A DNA stretch of 64,000 nt from Chthoniobacter flavus (lineage in GTDB: Bacteria > Verrucomicrobiota > Verrucomicrobiia > Chthoniobacterales > Chthoniobacteraceae), in NCBI GenBank assembly GCA_945861435.1, contig CAMAUX010000018.1, forward strand, positions 29,078-93,077, read 5' to 3'. The stretch's first letter is position 1. Each line of letters starts with the position of its first letter. Shown in pieces: positions 53,861 to 64,000 of this stretch. Made by a program: the position numbers and the translations under genes. The notes under the pieces are model-generated. The model saw nothing but the letters and a program-made list of their open reading frames with translations. It searched no databases and was not told the DNA's origin.

Positions 53861-56800
53861 ATGAAACGCCCCCCCCGGGTTTATGTTTCGCAGCGTCCTC
53901 AGCGCAAGGTGTGGCGCAAGCCCATTGAGCGCTCCCTCGCCTGTGCCGTTTCCTCCGGCGCGCTCGCGTGGATGCTGGCTGCCGCGTCCGCCCATGGCGC
54001 CTCCGTATATTTTGATATCAATGGATCGAGCCTCGGGTCGGGCATCACCAGCGGAGCGAGCCTCACGTGGGACAGTGCATCGATCTGGAACCCGCTCCTC
54101 GACGGCACGGGAGTAGTGCAGAGCTGGGTGGGCGGGGATGTGGCCGTGTTTTCAGCCGGCAGCTCCGCAGCGGGCCTGCCTTACGGGATCACGGTCAGCG
54201 GTGCGCAGACGGTGGGGGGACTGACGTTTCGCGACGGCATGGCCAGTCTCAGCGGGGGTGCTCTCAACTTCACCGGTTTGGTCGCGCTGAACGCCTCCAT
54301 CGGCGTGGGCGGGAGCATCAACAACGTGCTCGCCGGCACCGCGGGCCTCACCAAATCGGGTTTGGGCACCGTCCGTCTCTCCTCATCGGCCAGCACTTAC
54401 ACCGGCACCACCACGGTGGGCGCCGGGGTGCTCGCCATCAATGGCGACGCAGCTCTGGGCGCGGATGTCTCCACCGTGCTCGTCACCGGCAATGCCACGA
54501 CAGGCACCGGCGGAGGCCAGTTGCTGCTGGGCGGCGGAAGCGCGACCTCGATCTCCTTGTCCCGCAACCTCTCACTTTCCGGCGGCGGGACGTGGGGCGA
54601 CGGGGGCGCACTCCTTTCGGTGGGCAGCAACACCCTTTCGGGCAGCGTGAGCACCACCTCGGCCAACACCACCCGCATGTATTCAGCCTACGGACTGGCC
54701 ACCTTCAGCGGTTCTCTTTCCATCGGCAGCGGGCAGACCACGGTGCTCGGTGGCAACGGCAACTGGAAGGTGAGCGGTTCGCTGACGCTTCCAGACACGG
54801 CGAACACCATTCTGGACAAGCAGGGGAGCGGCACCCTGCTGTTCGCACCCTCGAGTTTAACGATGGGCGCCGCCAGCGAGTTGAGGATCACTCTGGGCAC
54901 GATGCGGGTGGCCTCCGGCACCGCGTTGAGCGGCATGTCGCTTTCGCCCAATGCGGGGACGCTGGAACTGCGCACGGACGCACCCTCCTCTTTCTCGGGC
55001 ACTTTGTTGAAGATGCGCGCTACCAACAGCACGGTGTTCGTCGACAGGGCGGTGGGAACGCTGGCCGGGGCAGGGGCGTCGAATCTAAACCAGACGGTCA
55101 CTCTGGGGGCGACGTCCTTCGTTAACAGCAACAACAACTATTACTTCACAGGGCGCAACGGGTTCAGCCTCTCGATGGGCGGAAACGCCAGCGGCAACAT
55201 CACGCTCGCCTCGGGCAACCCGACCACCTTCAACAACTCTCTGCAGGGCGGTTCCGCCATCTTCAGCGGGAATGTGACCTTTACCGATTCCAGTCTGCGC
55301 ACGATCAGCTTCAATGGCAACGGCGAGACCATCGTCACCGGCGGGATCAACCTCACATCAGCCCCGCACACCTTCCTGAAGGGGGGCACGGGCATCATGA
55401 GCCTGACAGGAACCGCCTCCACCTTGGTGGGCAATGCACAGGTGTCCGGAACCCTTTCGCTGGCCAACCTCGGGGCCATCAACAAGACCTCCTCCACGGG
55501 CGGGGTGATTCTCAATGCGGGTACTCTGCTTTACACGGGCGCAGCCGACTCACTCTCCAAACCCTTCGGCCTCATCAGCAACTCCACCAGCGCGATCCTC
55601 TCCAGTGGCACGGGCGCGCTGACGCTCTCGGGAACCATCGCGGTCGTTTCCAACTCGAAGACGCTGTACCTGGGCGGCTCCAACACGGACGACAACACCC
55701 TCGGCGGCCTTGTGCTCGATGGCACCAGCACCAACACAACGTCGCTCGCAAAAGTGGGAACGGGCACATGGGTGATCAAGGCGCCAACATCGCCTGCACT
55801 CGGGTCCGCGGGTTCCGTGGCGCTCTCTGCCATCGGCACGACGGGCACCACGACGATGACGCTTTCGACGGGCACCACCACCGGTCTCGTGCCCGGCCAG
55901 ACAGTCACCATCGGCGCCTCAAGCTACCAGATCACCGCGATCCTGGATTCCACCCGCTTCTCCATCGCCAGCAGCCTGGCAAGCATCGCGGCCGGTTCCT
56001 ACACCGTGAACGTGATCCCGGCGGCCTCCACCACCACCATGGGAGGACCGTGGTCGGGTTCGCTCACCATCGCCGGCGGCACCCTCAAACTCAGTGCCGT
56101 GGCGGCTTCCGACAATATCGTCCGGGACGCCAGCGCCGTGTTGTTCAATGTGGACGCCTATTCCGGCCAGCAGACGGCGGGCGGCACCCTCAACTACATT
56201 AACAATGCCGCCGCCGTCCTCGCCGAGACGGTGGGTGCCCTTACCGCCACGGCCGGTGCGGGCAAAGTGGTGCTGACCCCCAACGGCAGCACCACCACCC
56301 TCACCTTCGCCTCCCTCGGCACCCGCAGTGCGAATGCAGTGCTCGAGTTCGCGCCCAGCACAGGCTCGATCAAGTTCACGGCCGCGATCGCGGGCACCAA
56401 CTCCATCCTCGGCGGGTTCGCCACCCTCAACGGCACCGACTTCGTGGGTTCCGTTGCGGCCGGCGGTGCGCTGGCGGCGCCCACCTACACCACGCTCCCG
56501 GCCACGACCGGCTCGGCAACGGCCAACTACCTCTCGGCCGGCAACACCACAACGACCGGCGCCATCGCCGCCAATTCCCTCAAAATCAATGGCGGCGGCA
56601 CGGTCACCGGCACGGGCGCACTGACCATCACCGCGACATCAGCCACCGCGCTCGGGGGCATCCTCTTTGACAACAGCTCCGGCGCGGGCGGGCTTTCCGG
56701 ATTCACCGGACTCGGGACTTCCGGGAGCAATCAGGAACTGGTGATCACCGTGGGCGGTTCGACACCCGCCAATGCATTCACCCTCGGCGTGCCGCTCACC

Positions 56801-59800
56801 AACGGCACCGGCTCGCTCACCAAAGCCGGCAGCGGGGCTCTGGTTCTCAGCGCCGCCAGCACTTTCACGGGCTCCACGGTGATCAATGACGGCACACTCA
56901 GACTCTCCGGTTCCGCCGCCAACGTCGGCGCCGCCACCACCGCCGCGATTTCCGCTGTGGTGCGCCAGGGCGCGGTGCTCGATCTCAACGGAGCCGGCGC
57001 TTCCTCGTCGGTCTCCGGTGGCCCGGCACAACCCTCCGTGGTCACGGGCATGCTCGGCGGCGCGGGAACCGTGCAGAATAGCGGCGCCGGGGCGGGCACC
57101 GCATCGGTGTTGGTGATCGGCAGTGGCACGACCACCACCGGCACAGGGGTGTTTTCCGGTGTGCTCAAGGACAACGGGGGGACGTTGCATGTGACCAAGG
57201 CCGGTGCGTCCGCGAGCGTCCAGTATCTGGTGGGGGACAACACCTACACCGGGGTCACCACACTCACCGGCGGTTCGCTGCGTGTCTTCAAGCTCGCGGA
57301 CATCGGCCAGGCCAGCGGCATCGGCGCGGGCGATGCCACCAGCGACACCACCAACGCGGCGAGTCTCGTGCTCAATGGCGGCACACTCGTGTACGCGGGC
57401 TCCGATACCACGGTGCTCCGGCAGGCGCAGACGCCCTCGGTGGCCATCAACCGGCTGTTAACCCTCACCAGCAACGGCGGATCCATCGACTCCTCGGGCG
57501 CCTACGGCTCCGCCACCCTCACCGCCACCGCGAACAGTGCTTCGCTCGTATTCCTCAACACAGCGCCCATCGCCTTCAGCGCCACCAACGTCACTCCGAC
57601 ACTCACCCTCACGGGCACCTCCACCGGAGACAACGAGTTCAAACCCCAGCTCCAAAATCCCGCGGCCGGAACGCTCGCACTCACCAAGTCGGGCGTGGGC
57701 ACATGGGTGCTCAATCCCACCACCTCCAACTCCTACACAGGCAACACCACCGTCTCCGGCGGCATTCTGCAGGTGCCCGCCGAAAGCGCCTCAGTGAAGG
57801 GATTGCCGACGGGAAGCCTGCTGGATTTGAACGGCGGGGTGCTCCAAACCTCCGGCAGCTTCACCAGAACCCTCGGGGCGACTGCGGGCAATGTGCGCAT
57901 CGCCGGGGGCGCCTCCGGTTTTGCGGGCTCTTCCGACAAGCTCACCGTGACCCTCGGGGGCGGCGCTCTCACATGGGGTTCCACCAACTTCAGCCCCAGC
58001 ACGCTGGTGCTCAGTTCGGCGATTGCGGTGGCGGACGTCGAGATCGCCAATGCGCTGGATCTTGGCGCCTCCAGCCGCACCGTGCAGGTCGATGACAACA
58101 CGTCCGCCGGCACCGATTTCGCCACGCTTTCCGGTGTGCTCAGCGGCACAGGGGGCGGGTTGGCGAAGACGGGCACGGGCACCCTTTATCTCTCGGGCGC
58201 GAACACCTACAGCGGCAGCACCCAGGTGAGCGCAGGCACTCTCGGCGTCTTCACCGTGGATGGCAGCGGCGGCTCCAGCAACTTGGGAAGCAGTGGAGCG
58301 CTGATCCTCGGCGGGGGCGGCACCACAGCGGTCACCCTCGGCTACTTCGGGGCGGGGGACTCGAGCGCGCGTGCTCTGCAACTCAACACCACCACCGGCG
58401 CCATCACTCTGGAGGCAAGCGGCTCCGGCCCCGTGGTGCTCAGCGGTGCGGTCACGGTCCCCACGGCCGGCGCGAAGACGCTGACCCTGCGCGGGTTCAA
58501 CACCGACGCGAACGAGATCCGCTCGGCCATCCCCAATTCCTCCAGCGGCAACACGACACTCAGCAAGGCGGATCCCGGCACTTGGATCCTCTCGGGTCAG
58601 AGCACGTTCTCCGGCGGCGTCTCGGTGTCCGGCGGCGCACTCGGCATCGGGGCCAGCAGCACCGGCACGCCCATCAGCAGTGGTCCGGTGGGCCTCGGCA
58701 CACTGAGCATCAGCAGCAGCGCCGTGTTCTTTGCGGCGGGTGGGGACAGGGCGCTGGCCAACAGCTTCACCTTCTTCAACGGCGCCACCACCGTGAGCCC
58801 GTTCTTCACCGGCGAGTATTCGCTGAGCATCGGCACGGGCAGCACCGCGGTGATCACCAACACCGGCAACAGCACCACCATCAACAACACGATTGTGAGC
58901 GGCAAGACGCTCACCTTCGGCGGGACCGTCGGCGGTGGCAGCGTCTTCAACATGTCCGAATCGGGCCAGGGCCGCACCATCACCTTCACGGGTTCCGGGG
59001 ACACCGTGGTGAACGCCGTGATGGCCAACCTCGGCAACGCCAGCGCGCTCACGGTGAACACGACCGGCTCGCTGACCCTTGCCGGAAGCAACACCTACAC
59101 CGGCGTCTCCACCCTCACGGCCGGCACGCTGATCCTCACCAATTCCTCGGGAGCTCTCGGCGAGGGGACTGCCACCAACGTGCTCACCTCCGGCACGCTG
59201 AAACTCCGCAACAACGGGGCAGGGGACAACGGCACGGTCATCTTCGGAAGCACCAGCAACCCCACCGGGTACAGGCTGCAGCTCAATGGAACGGTCACCA
59301 TCGACGTGGCCAACGTGTCGGCCGGCACCGGCAACACCCTGCAGATCGGCAACCTCAACATCGGCAGCGCCACCGGCCGCACGCTCACCATCACGGGCTC
59401 CAACGGGTACAGGCTCGGAGTGGCGTCCTTTGACCTTCCCAACGGCATTGGCGCCACCACGACCCTCAATCCGACCACGGCGGCGCTGACCATTGGTGCG
59501 TTCACCAACCCGATGAGCGGGTTCGCGGCTGGTCATTACGACACCATCACTCTGGACGGCACGGCCCAAGGCAACCGCATCACCGGCTCGATCTCCGACG
59601 CCACCGGCGCTTCGCTGGCGCTCGGCGGGCTCACGCGCGTGACCAAGTCGAACACCAGCACGTGGACCATCAGCTTCTCCGGCAACACCTACCTCGGGCT
59701 CACCTCTGTCACCAACGGCACGCTGCTGAGCGGCGCCCTCAACGCCCTCTCCACCGCCGCAGGCCTCGGCACCCAGGTCAATGCCACCGGGGCCGGCATC

Positions 59801-62800
59801 ACCGCCACGCTCGATTTCGCGGGCTTCAACCAGAGCCTGCAGGTGGGTTCGGGCGGCACGGGCAACATCGGCGCCTCGCTGCTGCTGGGCGGCACCACGA
59901 CGACCAGCGCTCCGGTGGTCGCGGGATCGGGATCCACGCTGACTCTGAGCGGCACCACCGGTTCCAACGGCGACGTCCAGTATCTCTCCACCAACAACCC
60001 GCTCGGGGGCGTCATCAGCATCTCGACGATCGATCTTGGTGGCGCCTCCAGAACCTTCAACGTGGGCGACAGCTCCTCTGCCGCAGACGATCTCACCATC
60101 TCGTCCACCATCCAGAACGGCAGCCTGGTGAAGAGTTCCGCCGGCACCCTCGCGCTCACCGGCACCAGCACTTACTCCGGCACCACCACGGTCTCCGGTG
60201 GCATCCTGCGCATCGCCAAACGCACGGCGCTCTACAATGCCAACTCCGCGAACTGGACCAGCGCCAACATCTCCGTGGCCAGCACCGGCACGCTGGCTCT
60301 CAATGTCGGCGGCACCGGCGAGTTCACCACAAGCGAGGTGGGCACGCTCTTCACCAACCTCAACGCCGCAACCGGCGGCTTCGCCTCGGGATCTTTCCTC
60401 GGCATCGACACCACCAACGCCAGCGGCGCGGTGACCCTTTCCCAGAACTTCTCCAACACCAACTCGGGATCCAACACGTTCGGGATCTCCAAGCTCGGAA
60501 CGGGTTCGCTCGTGCTCTCCGGCACCAACACTTTCACCGGCAACGTGACGGTGTACGGCGGTTCGCTGGACATCACGGGCCCGCTCACGGGCAACACCAC
60601 CACCTCCACTCTCGTCTACGGATCGACTGCGGGAACCAAAATCGTCAACGTCAGCGCCAACGCCACCCTCTTCGCGATGCAGGGCGGTAACGCAGCCGGC
60701 GCGGTCTCCATCTACAACCAGACCGCGGGCACCGTCACCCTCACCCCGGGCACGAGCAACACCCAGTACGTGGCAAAGGCCTCGGGTTCTTACGGCTACT
60801 TCAACCTCACCGGCGGCACTTACAAGGTCGCCAACCGCTGGACCACCAACGGCTCCGCCAACATCGGCAGCGCCACCAACCCCGCCACCGCGGCCGTGGG
60901 CGTCGTGTACGTGGGCGGCACCGGCTTCCTGGACAACCGCAACGGAGACTGGTTCCTCAACGGCTACAGCATGGGCCAGATCACCGTGGCCGGCGGCGGT
61001 TCCATCGACCACACGGGATCCTCCTTTGCCTTCTCCATCTTCATGGACTCCACCACGGCGGGGGGCACCTACGGCACGCTCAACATCGCCGGCGGCTCCG
61101 TCATCGTCGGAGCCAAAGCTCTCCAGTTCGGTAACAACACGACCAACGGCAGCGGGAACACCGGCTTCGTCAACCTCGCCTCCGGCACGCTCAGCGTCGG
61201 TGTGCCCATGGCTTCCTCAGTCAATCCCACCGGCGCCAACAGCGCCTACATCGGCTTCGCGGGCGGCACCCTCAAGACCACCGCCGCAATCACCTCATGG
61301 GTGCCGGCTTCCTCCGCCGGTATCTCCTACAGCTCCATCGTCTACGGCGCGGTGAACAACTCCGCCGCCGTCGCGGATGGATCCCAGAACTTCGCGGGCG
61401 GGCTCACCGTGGACACCAACGGCTTCAACAGCTCGCTCACCAACGCTCTCGCCGCACCCGGCGGCGTCCGTGTCTCCCAATCCGACCTCAGCATCACCGG
61501 CGGCAGCGGCTATGTCGGCGCACCCGCGGTCGTCTTCAGCACGGCGGGCATGGTGGCTGGAGGCAACCCGGCGGCCGGTTACGCGCTCATCAGCGGCGGG
61601 GCGGTCACTGGCATCGTCATCACCAACCCCGGCACCTACACGGCCGGCACCGTGCCCACCCTCACCCTCATGGGCGGCGGAGGAACCGGCGCCGCGGTGA
61701 CGGTGGGCGCGCTCGCAACTCTCAACACCTCCGGCGGCCTCATCAAGAACGGCACGGGCACACTCACTCTCTCCGCCGCGAACACCTACGCGGGCGGCAC
61801 CACCATCAACGCGGGCACCCTCGGCATCGGGGCGAACAACACGCTCCTGAGCACCGGCTCGGTCACCGTGAACGGCGGCACCCTGGACATGGCAACCTTC
61901 TCCAACACGGTGGGCGCTGTGAGCCTCCAGTCCGGCTCCATCACCGGCACCACCGGGGTGCTGACTTCCTCCGCAATCTTCGACCTGCAGAACGGTTCGG
62001 TGAGCGCAGCACTGACAGGCTCGCTGGGCCTCACCAAATCCACCGCCGGCTCCGTCGTCCTTTCCGGAACCAACACGATCTCCGGGCCGCTGGTGATCAG
62101 CGGCGGCACCTTGTCGCTCACCACTGCGGCGGCGCTCCCACTCGCGCCCAGCGCCCTCACCGTCGCCGGCGGCGCCACGCTCAATCTCGTCAACGGCACA
62201 GCGCAGACTGTCGACCTCGGCGGCGGCGCGCTCAGCCTCGGCGCAGGTTCGGGTACCACCACGCTGGGCGTGGAACTCGGGTCTGCCGGCGCCTCCGACT
62301 CCATCACCACCAGCGGCACCGCAACGACTGCCAATGCTGTCCGGTTCGACTTCACCGCACTCGCGGGTTTTGGCAACGGCAGCTACACCCTCCTCTCCGC
62401 CGCCAGCGGACTCGGCAGCGCCACCTACTCTCTTGGTTCGCTCGGGGGCGGGGTGGCTGCGGGCAAGACATTCAGCCTCTCCTCGGCGTCCACTGCGGTG
62501 CAGGTCGCGGTGGCCGACACCACGGCTTCCTCCCTGTACTGGAAGGGGGGGATGAGCAGCAGTTGGGTCGGCAACAACTTCACCACCGATCTCGCTGGCA
62601 GCATCCTCGCCAATGGCACCCCGGGCGCAGTCACCAGCGTCCTCTTCAGCGCCAGCGGCCAGAGCGCCACTTCGCTCAGCACCACGCTCGATGGCGCCTT
62701 CTCCATCCGCTCCCTCAGCTTCAACAACAACCTCGGTTCCGGTCCCCTTGCGAGCATCACCATCGCCGCGGGTTCAAGCGGCACGCTCACCCTCACCCCG

Positions 62801-64000
62801 GCGTCGTCCTCCGATGGCATCGACGTGCAGACCGGAGCTCCGGCCGCAATCACCCTCAGCGCCCCATTGGTGCTGGGCGCCAGCCAGACGTGGAACGTGG
62901 CCGACAGCGCCACGGTGCTCTCCGTCTCGGGAGGCACCACGGGCACAGGCGCCGGCATCACCAAGACGGGCAACGGCATCCTCGCACTCTCCGGGACGAA
63001 CACCTACAGCGGCGCAACGACGGTGAACGGCGGCGTGCTGCGGGCGGGCGCCACGTCGGCCCTCAGCGCGAACTCGGCTCATGTCCTCGGCTCCTCCGGC
63101 ACTCTGCGCCTCAACGGCTTCGCCAACACCGTCGCCTCGCTCGCGGGTTCCGCGGGCGCCGTCGTGGAGAACGGTGCGGCCTCAGGCAACGTGGTGCTGA
63201 CCACCGGTGGCGACAACACCAGCACCACCTTCGCCGGCTCTCTCCGCGATGGCGCGGCCGCCACCCTCGGGCTCACCAAGACCGGCACCGGCACCCTCAC
63301 CCTTTCCGGCACCAGCACCTACACGGGCCTCACCACCATCGACGGCGGCACGCTGCGCTTGGACGCGGCGTCGATCACGCCCGCCTCGGCTGGCGGTTGG
63401 CTCGTGGCCAACGCCGCTGCGTCCAAGGCTGTGGTCGAAATCACCGCAGGCTCGACCCTGCGCATCTACAACAACAATCCCGGCCTGCGCATCGGCATGG
63501 GAACCGGCTCCGCCGGGGTGTTCAACCAAAGCGGCGGAACCGTTGACCTGCAGGGCGCCAACAGCAACTTCCACTTCAATGTCGGCGGCGCCACCGGTGC
63601 CTTCGGCGCCTACAACCAGAGCGGCGGCACCATCACCGGCAGCCAGATGGAGATCGGCCCCTCTGGCACCGGCATCATGACGGTCTCCGGCGGCAGCTTC
63701 GGCGCCACCGGAGGAACGGGCAGCCGCTTCCTGATTATCGGACGCTTTGCCAACTCCATCGGAGTGCTCACTGTGGCAGGCGCCAACGGGCAGACACCGA
63801 CCGTCGTCGGCGGCGCAAGCGGGGCTGGTGTCAGTCTCGGATGGACCGACACTGGCAACTCCCGGCGTTCGGAGCTCAACATCGGACCCAACGCCAATGT
63901 CAGCGGCGGTGCCTCCTCTTATGGCCTCTACTTCCGATCGGCTGCCAGTTCCACCGGCGTCGTGGAAATTGCCAACCTCTACGGAGGCACCCTCTCGGTG
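53861..64000 (+). CDS. second giant autotransporter-associated beta-strand repeat protein (3' end outside window)
   Basis: The frame from ATG 53861 is open through the last base: 3380 codons with no stop. The N-terminus (MKRPPRVYVSQRPQRKVWRK, then a hydrophobic core SSGALAWMLAAASAHG) is an export signal like that of the first giant protein. The body has many repeats such as LTKSGLGTVRLSSSAST, NTYTGVTTLTGGSLRV and LTKTGTGTLTLSGTSTYTG. A W-rich module near 62534 (LYWKGGMSSSWVG) matches ones in the first giant. The sorting signal, if present, lies beyond the window. An eight-C run (53869-53876) covers codons 3-6. Long minus-strand frames in this region are shadows. Confidence 0.88.
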   Translation, partial: MKRPPRVYVSQRPQRKVWRKPIERSLACAVSSGALAWMLAAASAHGASVYFDINGSSLGSGITSGASLTWDSASIWNPLLDGTGVVQSWVGGDVAVFSAGSSAAGLPYGITVSGAQTVGGLTFRDGMASLSGGALNFTGLVALNASIGVGGSINNVLAGTAGLTKSGLGTVRLSSSASTYTGTTTVGAGVLAINGDAALGADVSTVLVTGNATTGTGGGQLLLGGGSATSISLSRNLSLSGGGTWGDGGALLSVGSNTLSGSVSTTSANTTRMYSAYGLATFSGSLSIGSGQTTVLGGNGNWKVSGSLTLPDTANTILDKQGSGTLLFAPSSLTMGAASELRITLGTMRVASGTALSGMSLSPNAGTLELRTDAPSSFSGTLLKMRATNSTVFVDRAVGTLAGAGASNLNQTVTLGATSFVNSNNNYYFTGRNGFSLSMGGNASGNITLASGNPTTFNNSLQGGSAIFSGNVTFTDSSLRTISFNGNGETIVTGGINLTSAPHTFLKGGTGIMSLTGTASTLVGNAQVSGTLSLANLGAINKTSSTGGVILNAGTLLYTGAADSLSKPFGLISNSTSAILSSGTGALTLSGTIAVVSNSKTLYLGGSNTDDNTLGGLVLDGTSTNTTSLAKVGTGTWVIKAPTSPALGSAGSVALSAIGTTGTTTMTLSTGTTTGLVPGQTVTIGASSYQITAILDSTRFSIASSLASIAAGSYTVNVIPAASTTTMGGPWSGSLTIAGGTLKLSAVAASDNIVRDASAVLFNVDAYSGQQTAGGTLNYINNAAAVLAETVGALTATAGAGKVVLTPNGSTTTLTFASLGTRSANAVLEFAPSTGSIKFTAAIAGTNSILGGFATLNGTDFVGSVAAGGALAAPTYTTLPATTGSATANYLSAGNTTTTGAIAANSLKINGGGTVTGTGALTITATSATALGGILFDNSSGAGGLSGFTGLGTSGSNQELVITVGGSTPANAFTLGVPLTNGTGSLTKAGSGALVLSAASTFTGSTVINDGTLRLSGSAANVGAATTAAISAVVRQGAVLDLNGAGASSSVSGGPAQPSVVTGMLGGAGTVQNSGAGAGTASVLVIGSGTTTTGTGVFSGVLKDNGGTLHVTKAGASASVQYLVGDNTYTGVTTLTGGSLRVFKLADIGQASGIGAGDATSDTTNAASLVLNGGTLVYAGSDTTVLRQAQTPSVAINRLLTLTSNGGSIDSSGAYGSATLTATANSASLVFLNTAPIAFSATNVTPTLTLTGTSTGDNEFKPQLQNPAAGTLALTKSGVGTWVLNPTTSNSYTGNTTVSGGILQVPAESASVKGLPTGSLLDLNGGVLQTSGSFTRTLGATAGNVRIAGGASGFAGSSDKLTVTLGGGALTWGSTNFSPSTLVLSSAIAVADVEIANALDLGASSRTVQVDDNTSAGTDFATLSGVLSGTGGGLAKTGTGTLYLSGANTYSGSTQVSAGTLGVFTVDGSGGSSNLGSSGALILGGGGTTAVTLGYFGAGDSSARALQLNTTTGAITLEASGSGPVVLSGAVTVPTAGAKTLTLRGFNTDANEIRSAIPNSSSGNTTLSKADPGTWILSGQSTFSGGVSVSGGALGIGASSTGTPISSGPVGLGTLSISSSAVFFAAGGDRALANSFTFFNGATTVSPFFTGEYSLSIGTGSTAVITNTGNSTTINNTIVSGKTLTFGGTVGGGSVFNMSESGQGRTITFTGSGDTVVNAVMANLGNASALTVNTTGSLTLAGSNTYTGVSTLTAGTLILTNSSGALGEGTATNVLTSGTLKLRNNGAGDNGTVIFGSTSNPTGYRLQLNGTVTIDVANVSAGTGNTLQIGNLNIGSATGRTLTITGSNGYRLGVASFDLPNGIGATTTLNPTTAALTIGAFTNPMSGFAAGHYDTITLDGTAQGNRITGSISDATGASLALGGLTRVTKSNTSTWTISFSGNTYLGLTSVTNGTLLSGALNALSTAAGLGTQVNATGAGITATLDFAGFNQSLQVGSGGTGNIGASLLLGGTTTTSAPVVAGSGSTLTLSGTTGSNGDVQYLSTNNPLGGVISISTIDLGGASRTFNVGDSSSAADDLTISSTIQNGSLVKSSAGTLALTGTSTYSGTTTVSGGILRIAKRTALYNANSANWTSANISVASTGTLALNVGGTGEFTTSEVGTLFTNLNAATGGFASGSFLGIDTTNASGAVTLSQNFSNTNSGSNTFGISKLGTGSLVLSGTNTFTGNVTVYGGSLDITGPLTGNTTTSTLVYGSTAGTKIVNVSANATLFAMQGGNAAGAVSIYNQTAGTVTLTPGTSNTQYVAKASGSYGYFNLTGGTYKVANRWTTNGSANIGSATNPATAAVGVVYVGGTGFLDNRNGDWFLNGYSMGQITVAGGGSIDHTGSSFAFSIFMDSTTAGGTYGTLNIAGGSVIVGAKALQFGNNTTNGSGNTGFVNLASGTLSVGVPMASSVNPTGANSAYIGFAGGTLKTTAAITSWVPASSAGISYSSIVYGAVNNSAAVADGSQNFAGGLTVDTNGFNSSLTNALAAPGGVRVSQSDLSITGGSGYVGAPAVVFSTAGMVAGGNPAAGYALISGGAVTGIVITNPGTYTAGTVPTLTLMGGGGTGAAVTVGALATLNTSGGLIKNGTGTLTLSAANTYAGGTTINAGTLGIGANNTLLSTGSVTVNGGTLDMATFSNTVGAVSLQSGSITGTTGVLTSSAIFDLQNGSVSAALTGSLGLTKSTAGSVVLSGTNTISGPLVISGGTLSLTTAAALPLAPSALTVAGGATLNLVNGTAQTVDLGGGALSLGAGSGTTTLGVELGSAGASDSITTSGTATTANAVRFDFTALAGFGNGSYTLLSAASGLGSATYSLGSLGGGVAAGKTFSLSSASTAVQVAVADTTASSLYWKGGMSSSWVGNNFTTDLAGSILANGTPGAVTSVLFSASGQSATSLSTTLDGAFSIRSLSFNNNLGSGPLASITIAAGSSGTLTLTPASSSDGIDVQTGAPAAITLSAPLVLGASQTWNVADSATVLSVSGGTTGTGAGITKTGNGILALSGTNTYSGATTVNGGVLRAGATSALSANSAHVLGSSGTLRLNGFANTVASLAGSAGAVVENGAASGNVVLTTGGDNTSTTFAGSLRDGAAATLGLTKTGTGTLTLSGTSTYTGLTTIDGGTLRLDAASITPASAGGWLVANAAASKAVVEITAGSTLRIYNNNPGLRIGMGTGSAGVFNQSGGTVDLQGANSNFHFNVGGATGAFGAYNQSGGTITGSQMEIGPSGTGIMTVSGGSFGATGGTGSRFLIIGRFANSIGVLTVAGANGQTPTVVGGASGAGVSLGWTDTGNSRRSELNIGPNANVSGGASSYGLYFRSAASSTGVVEIANLYGGTLSV

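Noticed and set aside
57791..61012. 1073-residue minus-strand frame opposite the second giant gene
   Set aside because: It is the reverse reading of Gly/Thr/Ala/Ser/Asn codons in high-GC repeats, has no recognisable motif and lies opposite a well-supported gene.

Overview
The window is high-GC bacterial DNA, most likely from a member of the Verrucomicrobiota. The main evidence is a four-gene pilus-like cluster whose products match the Akkermansia Amuc_1101, Amuc_1100, Amuc_1099 and Amuc_1098 families in that order. Further support comes from giant autotransporter-associated beta-strand repeat proteins, one with a PEP-CTERM sorting tail, and a DUF1080 secreted protein. No tRNA, rRNA, CRISPR array or prophage was seen.

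Layout. (1) 1-9787, all plus strand and tightly packed: PilM/PilN-like protein, Amuc_1100-like and Amuc_1099-like proteins, secretin, then coaE, rho and an RNase D-type exonuclease. (2) 9961-14920: a four-gene terpenoid operon with a DUF116 / trans-polyprenyl synthase fusion, an alpha-toroid prenyltransferase-like protein, a DCC-family thiol protein and a squalene-hopene-cyclase-like class II cyclase. (3) 14989-17414: polX and plsY. (4) 17449-19554: a secreted protein carrying an almost intact eukaryote-type ubiquitin domain right after the signal peptide, then a long middle region and a formylglycine-generating-enzyme-like domain. I consider this the most remarkable gene in the window. (5) 19555-20359: a repeat-filled convergent gap. 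(6) 20360-24359: saccharopine-dehydrogenase-like protein, DUF1080 protein and YajQ on the minus strand, then xth on the plus strand. (7) 24360-24858: intergenic DNA with a perfect 23-bp inverted repeat. (8) 24859-52035: one 27-kb ORF coding for a 9058-residue repeat protein ending in PEP-CTERM. (9) 52036-53860: a repeat cluster with a transposase remnant. (10) 53861 to the window end: a second giant repeat protein, still open after 3380 codons.

How the parts fit. The pilus-like cluster would build an envelope-spanning secretin complex of the Amuc_1098-1102 type. The terpene operon has both a chain-elongating synthase and a DxDD cyclase, so it can plausibly make a cyclic isoprenoid on its own, but the product is unknown. 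The two giant proteins look like exported surface or biofilm proteins; the first should be sorted by an exosortase that is not encoded here. The intergenic gaps next to the ubiquitin gene and the giant genes are where the repeated elements gather: a 251-bp repeat in three copies, a hairpin-rich repeat in three copies (one inverted) and GCCTGTCCCTAT motifs. This marks them as the plastic parts of the region.

Limits: all calls come from reading the sequence, without database searches. Family names rest on recognised motifs, and start codons are often uncertain because Shine-Dalgarno sites are weak.
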